This document shows positions 50,569 through 59,754 of a stretch of DNA of 64,000 nucleotides, in pieces. Positions within the stretch are counted from its first letter, which is position 1. Each line of letters starts with the position of its first letter. The position numbers were made by a program, and so were the translations under genes. A model generated the notes under the pieces. The model ran no database searches, was not told the origin of the DNA, and saw only the letters and a program-made list of their open reading frames with translations. This DNA is from CALOCN01 sp942491735 (GTDB taxonomy: Bacteria > Eisenbacteria > RBG-16-71-46 > JABDJR01): contig CALOCN010000014.1 in NCBI GenBank assembly GCA_942491735.1, positions 1,054,001 through 1,118,000 on the forward strand. The letters run 5' to 3'.

Positions 50569-53349
50569 GTGACCGACCGAAAACACTACGAGCGCCTGGA
50601 GCGGATCTTCCAGGAGGCCTCGGACCTCACCGGTACGGACCGCACCGAGTATCTGGACATGGAGTGCGGGAATGACCCCGCGTTGCGCCAGGAGGTCGAG
50701 GCGCTTCTGGCCCATGACGAGACGCCCACCGGGGACTTTATCCGGGAGCCGGTTGTCGCATCCCTCACCGGAGAACCCCATCCAAAACGGATTGGTCCCT
50801 ACGTCCATCTGGAGCCTATCGGGGAGGGGGGCTTTGCCGACGTCTTCCGGGCCGATCAGACCGACCCGGTGCGTCGGAAGGTGGCCCTCAAGGTTCTCAA
50901 GGCCGGTCTCGATACCCGGGCCGTCCTCAATCGGTTCGAGGGGGAGCGCCAGCTCCTCGCCCTCATGGATCACCCCAGCATTGCCAAGATCTACGACGCC
51001 GGCACGACGGAGAAGGGGCGTCCCTATTTTGCCATGGAGTTGGTCGACGGCGACTCCATCGTGGACTACTGCCAGAAGCACCGTTTGGACCTGGACACCC
51101 GGCTGGCCCTCTTCACCCGCGTCTGCGCGGCAGTGCAGCATGCGCACCAGAAGGGGATCATTCATCGCGATCTCAAGCCCTCGAACATCCTGGTCACCAC
51201 GGTGGATGGATCCCCGGTTCCCAAGGTCATCGACTTTGGGATCGCCAAAGCGACACAGGTTGACCCGAGCGCGCAGACCATCTTCACCCAGGAAGGCCAA
51301 CTGATCGGGACTCCCGAGTACATCAGCCCGGAGCAGGCCGACATCGGGTCGGTGAACGTGGACACCCGGGCCGACATCTACTCCCTGGGGGTGGTGCTGT
51401 ATCAGTTGCTGACCGGGAAACTGCCCTTCTCCCGCGCCACACTGCAGCAGGCGGGCTTCGTCGAGATCATGCGTATTCTCCGGGAAGAGGATCCCCCGCG
51501 CCCCAGTACGCGGGTGAGCGCGTTGGAGCCCGACGACCCGGACACCAGCACCACGACCTCGACCGGTCTCCATAGAAAAGCCCTGGCACGCCACCTCCGC
51601 AAGGAGCTGGATTGGATCGTGCTGAAAGCGCTCGAGAAGAACCCGGACCGTCGGTACGACTCGGCGAGCGGGTTCGCTGCGGACATCACCCGTTACCTTC
51701 GCGACGAGCCCATCGAAGCACGACCCCCGAGCACCCTGTACCAGGTGGGCAAGTTCGTCCGGCGCCAGCGCGTGTTGATCGCCACGTTGGGCGCAATCTT
51801 TGTCGTTCTCACGGTGGCCCTGGTGGACTCGGATCGTCGCCGGCGCCAGGTCGTGGCCGCCCAGGCCGAAGCCGAGGCGGTGACCGACTTTCTCACCGGG
51901 ATGCTCGCCGAGGCCGACCCCTACCAGAGCGGCAAGGACATTACCGTGGTCCAGGTGCTGGACACCGCCGCGGAGAGTGCGGAAGGGGACTTCGAGGATC
52001 GTCCCCTGATCCGGGCCCGGATCGAGAACACCATTGGCCGGGTGTACACGGTTCTTGGGGAAGCGGACAAGGGAATGGTTTTCCTCGAGCGGGCCCTGGA
52101 AACCCGCCGTGCTCTTCTCGGCGACAGCCGCGAGACCGCGGTCACCCTGGACTACATGGGGCGAGCCCATAATGCCAGGGGGGAATACGAAGCGGGGGAA
52201 CCGTATTTCCGGGAGTCGGTGGCCATGTTCAGCAGGCTCCTGGGACCGGGCCACGAGGAGACCCTGATGACCCGCGGAAACCTGGCGTTGCTCCTGATGG
52301 ATGCGGGGCGAACCGAGGAAGCCGAAGCCGAGTTTCTCGAGTGCCTCAACCCCGAGTACACCTGGCCTCCGGATAACGAAACCCGACTCAATATCATGGA
52401 CGGATTCGCCAACCACTATGCCTACCAGGGCAAGCTGGAAGAGGCGGAGGTGCTGTACCTGGAAGTCATGGAGACCCGGAGGCGGATCAGCGGCGAGTAT
52501 CACCCGGCCTTCAGCTCCGTGGTCAACAACCTGGCGCTGCTTCGCTACGATCAGGGGCGGGTCGCCGAGTGCGACTCGCTTCTCGAGTACAACCTCAAGC
52601 TGAAGCGGGTCACCTTCGGTGACGATCACCCCACGACCCTGGGGGCCTATCAGAACCTGGCCGGTGTGAGGTCTTCCCAGGGCAAGTACGCGGAAGCCCG
52701 CGCGGTGTACGAGGACATGCTCCCGCTGGTGGAACAGACTCCGGGTGAAGGCCTGTACCACACCGTCCTGAACAACCTCGGGTATGCCTACCTCAAACTG
52801 GAGGAGTATGCCCGTGCCGAAACCCTCATAACGCGGGCCTATGAAATTCGACGGGACCAACTGGGAGTGGAGCACCGAAGGACCCTGACCTCGCTCCACA
52901 ATCTGGGGTTGGTCCACGTCGGGGTGGGTCGGCTCACAGAGGCCGAGTCGGTGTTCGAGGAGTGCCTCGAAGTCCGCCTAAGGACCCTGGGCGAGACCCA
53001 CGCCCACACCGTGGATGTGATCATCGAACTGGGATCCGTGCAGGCTCGACTGGGGCGTTACGACGAAGCAACCGCTGGACTGGATGCCGTGCTGGTCGTC
53101 GCGGAAGCCGAGTTCGGCACGGAGCATCCACGATACCTGCGCGCTCTCCAGGAGAGAGCTCTGGTGGACGTCCGTCGTGGCAATCCGGCTACCGCGGAAC
53201 CTTCACTGCTTCGGGTTTGCCGGACACTGGAAACGACCCAGGGCCTGGAACATGCCCAGACCCGGAAGGCCATCGAGCACCTGGTGCGTCTCTACGAGGA
53301 GACGGGGCAACCCGAAGCGGCGACGGAGTGGCGAGCCAAGCTCCCGTAG
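50569..53349 (+). CDS. Transmembrane Ser/Thr kinase with TPR region, ECF-linked
   Basis: 926 residues from GTG 50569. The N-terminal ~80 residues (ERLERIFQEASDLTGTDRTE) are the usual leader of ECF-linked kinases. The Hanks domain has GEGGFADVF, VALKVL, HRDLKPSN, DFGIAK and SPEQ. One transmembrane helix at ~402-420 (VLIATLGAIFVVLTVALV) is followed by about ten TPR-like repeats to the end. The extracytoplasmic TPR part may bind a signal protein. It is transcribed with the sigma factor upstream. Confidence 0.92.
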   Translation: MTDRKHYERLERIFQEASDLTGTDRTEYLDMECGNDPALRQEVEALLAHDETPTGDFIREPVVASLTGEPHPKRIGPYVHLEPIGEGGFADVFRADQTDPVRRKVALKVLKAGLDTRAVLNRFEGERQLLALMDHPSIAKIYDAGTTEKGRPYFAMELVDGDSIVDYCQKHRLDLDTRLALFTRVCAAVQHAHQKGIIHRDLKPSNILVTTVDGSPVPKVIDFGIAKATQVDPSAQTIFTQEGQLIGTPEYISPEQADIGSVNVDTRADIYSLGVVLYQLLTGKLPFSRATLQQAGFVEIMRILREEDPPRPSTRVSALEPDDPDTSTTTSTGLHRKALARHLRKELDWIVLKALEKNPDRRYDSASGFAADITRYLRDEPIEARPPSTLYQVGKFVRRQRVLIATLGAIFVVLTVALVDSDRRRRQVVAAQAEAEAVTDFLTGMLAEADPYQSGKDITVVQVLDTAAESAEGDFEDRPLIRARIENTIGRVYTVLGEADKGMVFLERALETRRALLGDSRETAVTLDYMGRAHNARGEYEAGEPYFRESVAMFSRLLGPGHEETLMTRGNLALLLMDAGRTEEAEAEFLECLNPEYTWPPDNETRLNIMDGFANHYAYQGKLEEAEVLYLEVMETRRRISGEYHPAFSSVVNNLALLRYDQGRVAECDSLLEYNLKLKRVTFGDDHPTTLGAYQNLAGVRSSQGKYAEARAVYEDMLPLVEQTPGEGLYHTVLNNLGYAYLKLEEYARAETLITRAYEIRRDQLGVEHRRTLTSLHNLGLVHVGVGRLTEAESVFEECLEVRLRTLGETHAHTVDVIIELGSVQARLGRYDEATAGLDAVLVVAEAEFGTEHPRYLRALQERALVDVRRGNPATAEPSLLRVCRTLETTQGLEHAQTRKAIEHLVRLYEETGQPEAATEWRAKLP

Positions 53350-53361
53350 ACCGGGGGAAGG

Positions 53362-55059
53362 CTAGCCACGGATGCGGGTCAGGCGGAACAGGGTGCTGGA
53401 GCTGCGCTCGTCATCGAGTCGTTCCAGTCTGAACGCATCGGTGTAGAAGGCTTCGTACAGCTCCCGGAATGCCTCGGCGAACGCCGTCACCACGTAGATG
53501 TGGTCGCTGGGATCGTTGCGGGTGACCAGTTGCAGCGCCGGCTGAAGGAAGTGCACGCGCCCCGGGGCCCCGGCCAGGTTCATCTCGATCGTGGCCGATG
53601 AGAAGAGGTCCCCCTCCGGGGTGGCGTGGGTCAGTTGGAACGTGCACGCGTGCGTCTTCCCATCCGCCGGGGCATCCAATGCCTCCACCGTCCGCACCAG
53701 GTAGCTCCTGAGCCCATGGCGCGCCAGGTAGTACGGCACCGAGATCCGATCGAAGGGGTCCACGAGAATGATCGGGCCCGGTTGGGATGCGACGGCCTGG
53801 GCCAGGAGGGTGGTGGATCGCCCGGGAGTGTAGTGCTTCGCCTGATAGTAGTTGCGCAGCAGGTTCTGGGACCGGGTGCCGTGAGTGAGGTCCCGGGCCA
53901 GGTCCTGCTGCACGACCTCCAGCTGCCACACCGCGGTTGCCGTGCAATAGAGCAGCAGCACGCCGAGGGCAATCCCCCGCCGGGTGGGTCCCGCAACCAG
54001 CGTGCGGAGCACCGCGGCCAGCGGACCGGCCAGGAGCAGCGCCGCGACCGGCGCGAGGGGAACAAAGGTGCGTGGGAACGGGAGGTCGTTGCGCAGGAAG
54101 GCGATCCCGAAGGGGATCAGCAGCAGGATCAGGAGCGCGGGGACATGCGACCTTCCCGGTTCCGCGTCCGAACGCCCCCACCGATTCTGCAACCGCAGCA
54201 GACCGCCCAGAAGGACCGGAAGCAGCAGGAACCGGGCGGAGAGGAACGCCAGGAAGACGTGGGGGAGGGTGGTCCCGAGAACGTACCCACGACCGGGGGG
54301 GACGCGATCCATGAAGACGTTGTGTCGCACCTGTTCCATGACCGGGAGATAGGCGAGGGCGGCCAGGGCACACCCCACCCCCATGGCGGTGATCATGAGC
54401 AACCAGGGCGCCGGAGACGCACCGGACGAGGGAATCGGCGCGAGGTCAGGGCGTCCGAGCCGGCCCGCGATCCACCCGGTAACCGGCAACAGACCGAGCG
54501 CGATCACGAAGTAGGCATTGGACGGAATCGTGTACAGAAGGGCGAACACCGACCCTGCGAGAAGGGTCGCTCGGCCCGCCCCTCCCTTTGCCGCGCACTC
54601 CCACAGCAGGAACAGGACGGTCACCAAGAGAAACATGCTGGGGGCATACCCGCGCAGTTGCAGGGCGAAGTTCAGGAAGGGGAGGCTCGTCACGAGCAGG
54701 ATCGCGGCAATGGAGGCGGCGAGCGAACCCAGGAACCGGCGGGCAAAGGCAAAGGTCATCCCCACCGTCCCCAGGGCGAGCAGCAGGTGCAGGGACCGCA
54801 GCAGCCAGACCCGATCCAACCAGGCCGCGATGTCGCGCACTCCGATCAGCCGGGTGACCAGGTTGTTGGAAAGGTTGTACAGGATGTGGTTGTTGGGCTC
54901 GGGGTAGCTGGTCAGGGTGGTGACGAGGTCCTGGAGCGCGAAGCCGGCCAGGGAGATGCACTCGTCCCACCACAGATCGCGGGTCAGGAAGGGGAGGGAG
55001 AGAGCAACCAGGACCAGGGTCGATGCCATGAGGAAGAACGCCTCGAGACGGTTCATCAT
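53362..55059 (-). CDS. GT-C type membrane glycosyltransferase (PMT/ArnT-like)
   Basis: 565 residues from ATG 55059 (ATG 55056 also possible). Around ten transmembrane helices, and the GT-C acidic motif in the first periplasmic loop, LTRDLWWDECISLAGFAL, followed by EPNNHILYNL, as in polyprenyl-phosphate-sugar-dependent transferases. The C-terminal ~170 residues are a soluble domain. It would add a sugar to lipid or protein on the periplasmic face; donor and acceptor unknown. It lies 11 bases after plsC, so the two are cotranscribed. It converges on the kinase gene with a 12-base gap. Confidence 0.8.
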   Translation of the reverse strand: MMNRLEAFFLMASTLVLVALSLPFLTRDLWWDECISLAGFALQDLVTTLTSYPEPNNHILYNLSNNLVTRLIGVRDIAAWLDRVWLLRSLHLLLALGTVGMTFAFARRFLGSLAASIAAILLVTSLPFLNFALQLRGYAPSMFLLVTVLFLLWECAAKGGAGRATLLAGSVFALLYTIPSNAYFVIALGLLPVTGWIAGRLGRPDLAPIPSSGASPAPWLLMITAMGVGCALAALAYLPVMEQVRHNVFMDRVPPGRGYVLGTTLPHVFLAFLSARFLLLPVLLGGLLRLQNRWGRSDAEPGRSHVPALLILLLIPFGIAFLRNDLPFPRTFVPLAPVAALLLAGPLAAVLRTLVAGPTRRGIALGVLLLYCTATAVWQLEVVQQDLARDLTHGTRSQNLLRNYYQAKHYTPGRSTTLLAQAVASQPGPIILVDPFDRISVPYYLARHGLRSYLVRTVEALDAPADGKTHACTFQLTHATPEGDLFSSATIEMNLAGAPGRVHFLQPALQLVTRNDPSDHIYVVTAFAEAFRELYEAFYTDAFRLERLDDERSSSTLFRLTRIRG

Positions 55060-55070
55060 GACGCGGGTCG

Positions 55071-55775
55071 CTAGGACTCCAGGTCCCGCACCGCCTGCAT
55101 GGCCCGGTCCACCAGGTCCTGCGCGGTGTGGCGTCCGCGCGGTCCCTCCTGCAGATCCGAGTAGTCGAGGGGTTTCCCGTACGAGACCCGAATGCGTTTC
55201 CCGATCCGGGGAATGGCGGATCCTATGGGTAGCACATCCCGCATCCCATCGATGCGCACCGGGATGATCCGCGCCCCGGTGGAAAGGGCGACCAGACCCG
55301 CTCCCAGCTTCCCTTCGCCCACGGAGCCGTCCCGGGTCCGGGTGCCTTCCGGGAAGAGAACCATGATGGCGTCGGGCAGGAGCTGGATCATGCGCTTGAG
55401 GGCCTGCATGTCGCGACGACCGCGATTGACCGGGACGCACTTCCAGTGCCGGGCCAACCAGGCCTTGATGGGGGTGTTGTAGAAGTTCTCCACCGCGGCC
55501 GGGTTCCAGGGCATGAGACGGGGCTGGACCAGGGAGCGGGGATAGTAGACCGCCAACCCGACCAGGAAGCTGTCGATCATGGACTGATGGTTCGAGAGCA
55601 GGAGCGTGTTGGGCTCGGTGCCGACATGTTCCTTACCGCGGACCGTGGTGCGGTTGAGGACGAAGAACAGGATCCAGAACAGGGTCACGGTGAAGTTGGT
55701 GACGAGGTAGGACGTCAGGGATCCAAGAAAACCGGTGGGTGTTTCCGTGTTCGGCTCGGCCATCGCTGGAATCAT
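55071..55775 (-). CDS. plsC: 1-acylglycerol-3-phosphate O-acyltransferase-like (PlsC family)
   Basis: 234 residues; start ATG 55775, or ATG 55763. One N-terminal membrane helix (LVTNFTVTLFWILFFVL). The HX4D catalytic motif reads NHQSMID, followed by FPEGTRTRDG, and the family segments ARHWKCVPVNRGRRD and GARIIPVRIDGM are present. Expected reaction: acylation of lysophosphatidic acid, or of a related lysolipid, at the inner membrane. It precedes a GT-C transferase in one operon. Confidence 0.88.
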   Translation of the reverse strand: MIPAMAEPNTETPTGFLGSLTSYLVTNFTVTLFWILFFVLNRTTVRGKEHVGTEPNTLLLSNHQSMIDSFLVGLAVYYPRSLVQPRLMPWNPAAVENFYNTPIKAWLARHWKCVPVNRGRRDMQALKRMIQLLPDAIMVLFPEGTRTRDGSVGEGKLGAGLVALSTGARIIPVRIDGMRDVLPIGSAIPRIGKRIRVSYGKPLDYSDLQEGPRGRHTAQDLVDRAMQAVRDLES

Positions 55776-55828
55776 AGGGAGGATGGCCGGGTCCCGCTAC
55801 CGGGTTTCAGCGACCCCGACATGAGGAC

Positions 55829-55856
55829 GGCGGGAGACACCTGGGTGCCTCCCGCC
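55829..55856. terminator. Strong hairpin between methyltransferase and plsC
   Basis: GGCGGGAG (55829-55836) and CTCCCGCC (55849-55856) pair perfectly, with an inner CACC/GGTG stem. No T-tract follows on the minus strand. It probably ends the methyltransferase transcript by a hairpin-dependent route. Confidence 0.6.
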
Positions 55857-55890
55857 GCTTCGTTGGCTGTTGTCGCTGCCTGCGATCCTT

Positions 55891-56970
55891 CTAGACGCGA
55901 GCCTCGAGAATCATGTTGAACGGGGTCTCGGTCGCCCGGCGCACCGTCCCGAAGCCCGCGTCCCCGATGATCCCGGAGAGCCTGGCCTCGCCGGCCTGGG
56001 CTCCCAGCGAGAACCCACCGTCCTGGCTCAGGGCCGAGGGGGTGCAGACCTGGGTGGAGTAGGCGTAGTAGAGCCGGCTGATCGGGTTCATGTTCTCGCC
56101 CAGGGTGTCCTGCGACGCAGGCTCCACGATCATCCACGAGCCACCGGGAGCCAGAGTCCCGCGCACCCGCTTGGCCGCCCCGGCCGGGTCCCCCATGTCG
56201 TGGAGACAGTCGAAGAAGGTGACCAGGTTGTAGTTCCCGCCCGGGAAGTCCTGGGCCGTGGCGACCTCGAAGGTCACGTTGCTCAGGCCCTCGGCCTTGG
56301 CTGCCTCGCGGGCCTTCTCGATGGACGGGGCGTGGAAGTCGTAGCCCACGATGCGACAGTTCGGGAAAGCCTTGGCCATGATGAGGGTGGAGGTGCCGTA
56401 CCCGCATCCCACGTCGGCGATGGAGCCTCCCTGGACGAGCTTGCCCTGCACCGAGCTGTCCAGGGCCGGGATCCAGTCCTGGACCAGATGCGCCTTGTAG
56501 GAGGGCTTGAAGAACTTGGCCACGCCGCTGAACAGACAGCTGTGGTGATTGCCCCAGCCCACCCCCTCGCCGGTCCTGAAGGCCTCGACCAGCTTCTGCT
56601 GATCCGCCCACAGGGAGACGAAGGAGTGGAAGGCGCCCCCCACGTAGACCGGGCTGTCCTCGTTGGCGAAGGCGAGCTGCTGCTCCAGGTTCATGGAGTA
56701 GGTCTCGGTGTCGGCGTCGTAGTCGATGTAGCCGCCGGTGGCCTGGTTGGCCAGCCACTCGCGGATGTAGCGCTCGTGGGTATCGGTGGCCTGGGCAAGG
56801 GAGGCCGAGGTCACGCTGCCGGCCTCGGCGATTGCCTTGTAGAGACCCAACTGGTCGCCGAGGAGAACGAGCGGCGCCGTGGCGGCAGCGCCCATCTCGC
56901 CGACGATCTTGATCATGAACTGCATGAGTTTTTCCATGTCGATGGCGGGGGTCTCGGTGGTCGTGGACAT
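55891..56970 (-). CDS. SAM-dependent methyltransferase with N-terminal winged helix
   Basis: 359 residues from ATG 56970, with AAGGAG upstream. The N-terminal ~90 residues form a helical winged-helix dimerisation part (DQLGLYKAIAEAGSVTSASL, TDTHERYIREWLANQA). The Rossmann core starts at ~175: IADVGCGYGTSTLIMAKAFP, YDFHAPSIEKAREAAKA, TFFDCLHDMGDPAGAAKR. The layout matches Rv2258c-like class I methyltransferases. Substrate unknown. The 150-base AT-rich region upstream is likely its own promoter. Confidence 0.85.
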   Translation of the reverse strand: MSTTTETPAIDMEKLMQFMIKIVGEMGAAATAPLVLLGDQLGLYKAIAEAGSVTSASLAQATDTHERYIREWLANQATGGYIDYDADTETYSMNLEQQLAFANEDSPVYVGGAFHSFVSLWADQQKLVEAFRTGEGVGWGNHHSCLFSGVAKFFKPSYKAHLVQDWIPALDSSVQGKLVQGGSIADVGCGYGTSTLIMAKAFPNCRIVGYDFHAPSIEKAREAAKAEGLSNVTFEVATAQDFPGGNYNLVTFFDCLHDMGDPAGAAKRVRGTLAPGGSWMIVEPASQDTLGENMNPISRLYYAYSTQVCTPSALSQDGGFSLGAQAGEARLSGIIGDAGFGTVRRATETPFNMILEARV

Positions 56971-57120
56971 CTGGCTGCTCCTTGTATGGATGGGTAGGGA
57001 AGAATGGTCGAGCGGCTGGTTGCGCTCTCACAGGACAGTTCGAAATCCACGAACGGAACCTGCAATCAAAAGGAAGAAAATCTACAATGCATTAATTGAC
57101 AATGCTTTACGCGCGTGAAG

Positions 57121-57402
57121 CTACCGCGCGATCAGGGACTGGTATTCCGGGTGGTCCGCCACGATGGGGGGAATGAATGGACAGCTGGGGATGATCCGGA
57201 GCCCGTGCTCCCGCGCGTAGTCCAGAACGTGCAGGACCAGCTTTCTCCCCACGCCCTGTCCCCGCTCCGAGGGGGGGACAAAGGTGCTCTGGAGATCGAG
57301 CACGTCATCGCCTCGGTGGGCGTAGCTCACATGGGCCGGTCCCGAGGGGAGCACCGTTCGGAACTGCCGGTTCGTCTCGTCATGTTCAATCGTGAGATCC
57401 AT
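57121..57402 (-). CDS. GNAT-type acetyltransferase (YjdJ/Gtn-like small family)
   Basis: 93 residues. The short GNAT fold includes VLDLQSTFVPPSERGQGVGR, with the acetyl-CoA loop RGQGVG, and KLVLHVLDYAREHGLRIIPS, CPFIPPIV. This matches the Acetyltransf_CG family of tiny single-domain acetyltransferases. It lies 9 bases after the M28 peptidase, suggesting cotranscription. Substrate unknown. Confidence 0.85.
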   Translation of the reverse strand: MDLTIEHDETNRQFRTVLPSGPAHVSYAHRGDDVLDLQSTFVPPSERGQGVGRKLVLHVLDYAREHGLRIIPSCPFIPPIVADHPEYQSLIAR

Positions 57403-57411
57403 GGAGCCTCT

Positions 57412-59058
57412 CTAGGGGGCCATCATCCCGTCCCGCTTGGCCCTGAACTGGTTTCCAAAGTACCAGTTCGGGTAGCGCTTGTCCTCGGCCAACCGCCACC
57501 CCGTCTCGAAGAAGATCCGCACGTCTTCCTCGATACCGGCCATGTCCCAGGTCTCCGGATCGTACTCGTCCGCGACCTTGTGATAGCCGTTGGAGAGGTA
57601 CTCCATGAACTGCTCCAGAACGGGGTGTCCTTCCACCAACTCCTCGTTGCGAGGCCCCCCCACGGCAAACAGCGCCGGGACGCCCCGCTTGGCCCACGGC
57701 CAATGGTCCGAGCGATAGTAGGCACCGGCTTCCGGGGCCGAGTCGTCCTGGAGGATCCGGCCCAGACGCGCCGCGGAGACGGCAAGGACATCCTCGATCT
57801 CCGAGGACCCATACGCGGTAACCGTCATCGCGGAGAAGGATCCGAAGGGGAAGAGGGCATCCATGTTCAGCACCGCGACGGTCCGTGACAGGGGGAGGAA
57901 CGGATTGCGGGCAAGGTACTCGGACCCCAGAAGCCCCTTTTCCTCCGCCGTGGTGGCCACGATATAGACGGTGCGCCGCGGTGGTTCGGGAAGCGCGGCG
58001 AAGGCCTCGGCCACTTCCAGCAGTCCCGCGGTGCCGGTCGCGTTGTCGACCGCCCCGTTGAAGATCTGATCCCCGTCCAGGGATTCGTTCCGGCCCACGT
58101 GGTCCCAGTGCCCGGTATAGATGACGCACTCCTCGTTTGTCTCCCGCCCCGGAATCCGGCCCACCACGTTGTGGGAGAGGATCTCCCTGCGTTGCGCGGC
58201 ATACGAAGCGGAGGCCCGTAGGGGAGTGGCGATCCCCCGGAACCCGGGGGTGGCGGCCCGCGCCAGCAGGTCGTCCAGATCCAGATCGGCCCGGGCGAGG
58301 AGACGGCGGCCCGCTTCCTCGTTCACGTGCACGACGAGTTCGAGCTTCTCCTGGTTCGCGTCGTCCTGGAGGAACTGCTGGGACTGCCCGACGCCTCCAC
58401 CGGTCATCACCGACCAGGGGAATCCCGCGGTGGCCTCGGTGTGGATGACGATGGCGGCCCGTGCTCCCATCCCCGCCGCGGTGTCGTACTTGGTGCCGGG
58501 GAGACCGTGCACGGTGAGCATCCGGCCCGCGAACAGGGTGGAGTCCTCCTGCGAGGTGGGCTCGCCGCGAAACAGGATCACCGCAGCGCCTTCGGCCGAT
58601 ATCCCCTGGTAGTCATTCCAGTCGAAAGCGTCCGCGGTGATCCCATACCCGGCAAAGACAACCGGAAGGTCCGAAAGGGCGACCGAGGCAGCCGGCCGTC
58701 CCAGGAAGGCGACAAAGTCGTCGTCGAAGGTGAAGGAGGTGTCCTCGCCGCGATCGCGGATGGAGAACGACGGGGTGCCGTCGCGCCGCGTCTCCACCAG
58801 CGGGACTTCCTGCAGGTAGGAATCCCCGTTACCCGGCGCGACCCCCATCCGGGTGAACGCCTTCACGAGGTACTCCAGGGTCGCCTCTTCACCGGGCGTG
58901 CCCGGCTCGCGGCCCTCGAACGCATCCGAGGCAAGAATCTCCACATGCCGGGCCAGATCGGCTCCGGTAATGGTCTCCCAGGCGGGGAGGAATGCATCGT
59001 CACCGGCGGTGGCGGGCACGGCGAGCAGCAGGGCAAGGAAGCACAACGCGGGTTTCAT
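57412..59058 (-). CDS. Secreted M28-family aminopeptidase
   Basis: 548 residues from ATG 59058. Signal peptide (PALCFLALLLAVPATA) followed by a PA-like insert and the M28 zinc core. Zinc and catalytic residues are visible in YTGHWDHVG, GAVDNATGTAG, ATTAEEKGLLGSEYL, NMDALFPFG and GYHKVADE. Family role: release of N-terminal residues from peptides in the periplasm or medium. It lies 15 bases after the wHTH regulator and 9 before the GNAT gene, so the three form an operon. Confidence 0.9.
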   Translation of the reverse strand: MKPALCFLALLLAVPATAGDDAFLPAWETITGADLARHVEILASDAFEGREPGTPGEEATLEYLVKAFTRMGVAPGNGDSYLQEVPLVETRRDGTPSFSIRDRGEDTSFTFDDDFVAFLGRPAASVALSDLPVVFAGYGITADAFDWNDYQGISAEGAAVILFRGEPTSQEDSTLFAGRMLTVHGLPGTKYDTAAGMGARAAIVIHTEATAGFPWSVMTGGGVGQSQQFLQDDANQEKLELVVHVNEEAGRRLLARADLDLDDLLARAATPGFRGIATPLRASASYAAQRREILSHNVVGRIPGRETNEECVIYTGHWDHVGRNESLDGDQIFNGAVDNATGTAGLLEVAEAFAALPEPPRRTVYIVATTAEEKGLLGSEYLARNPFLPLSRTVAVLNMDALFPFGSFSAMTVTAYGSSEIEDVLAVSAARLGRILQDDSAPEAGAYYRSDHWPWAKRGVPALFAVGGPRNEELVEGHPVLEQFMEYLSNGYHKVADEYDPETWDMAGIEEDVRIFFETGWRLAEDKRYPNWYFGNQFRAKRDGMMAP

Positions 59059-59073
59059 GGGCGATCTCCTGGC

Positions 59074-59682
59074 CTAGGGGCCGTCCTGCTCGTTCCCTGG
59101 CCGGGGAATGGGGGCGAGCGTCCATGCAAGTGAAATGAGCGGGGCATCCGCCTGGGGTTGCTCCCACAGGAGTTCTGCGATGGCTTCGAGGTGTTGATTG
59201 ATCCGGGCCAAGGCGTCCGGGCGAGGGGCGCCGAGGACGCGGAAGAAACCGAGATTGCGCCGTGGACCCTCGGTCACCGCCTCCGCTTGTTGGATTCCGG
59301 TGGCGAAATCCCGCTCCGCCTGACGGCAGAGAGCGGTGGCCGATTGGGTGATCAGGTCCCGGAAGCGAGGTTCCGCCAGGGCCCGTTGCAGACGCATCCT
59401 CGGAGAGGGGGTGGCGTAGAGCTTTTCCTGGCGCCGGTTGACGGTGCGGTGCCCCGACTCGATCACCAGCCCCACCGCGAGCAGCTGCTCGAGATGGTGG
59501 TAGATCGCCGAGGGTTTCATTCCGATGGCCCGGGCCAGCTCCCGCACCGAAAGGGGGCCGTCGCCGGCGAGTCGATCCACCATGTCCTGGCGACGGGAGG
59601 AGGAAAGACACTGGATCTGCTTGCGATCCAGGATCCAGTAGGCGGCGCTCCGGGCGGGTGATCGGGTACGGGAGTGGGACAT
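59074..59682 (-). CDS. ArsR-like winged-helix transcriptional regulator
   Basis: 202 residues. The winged helix at residues ~25-95 (RRQDMVDRLAGDGPLSVREL, ARAIGMKPSAIYHHLEQL, wing RRQEKLYATPS) is of the HTH_20/ArsR-like type, with an alpha-helical C-terminal effector domain. It has no metal-binding cysteine motif. It heads the operon with the M28 peptidase and GNAT; an inverted repeat lies just upstream. Confidence 0.8.
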   Translation of the reverse strand: MSHSRTRSPARSAAYWILDRKQIQCLSSSRRQDMVDRLAGDGPLSVRELARAIGMKPSAIYHHLEQLLAVGLVIESGHRTVNRRQEKLYATPSPRMRLQRALAEPRFRDLITQSATALCRQAERDFATGIQQAEAVTEGPRRNLGFFRVLGAPRPDALARINQHLEAIAELLWEQPQADAPLISLAWTLAPIPRPGNEQDGP

Positions 59683-59686
59683 GACC

Positions 59687-59714
59687 TATTCAATGTATGA
59701 TGTAAATTTGAATA
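59687..59714. promoter_or_regulatory. Candidate operator of the winged-helix regulator
   Basis: TATTCAA (59687-59693) and TTGAATA (59708-59714) are perfect inverted repeats with a 14-base AT-rich centre. The site starts 5 bases before the regulator's ATG, as expected for autoregulation. Confidence 0.5.
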
Positions 59715-59754
59715 AGTCAACCGGGAAACGTCCGGGGTCACCCGGCGGGTGATC

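Noticed and set aside
50083..52917. 944-codon minus-strand frame opposite the ECF sigma factor and its kinase
   Set aside because: Both sense genes are well-supported families; the antisense product shows no domain and mirrors third-position GC bias.
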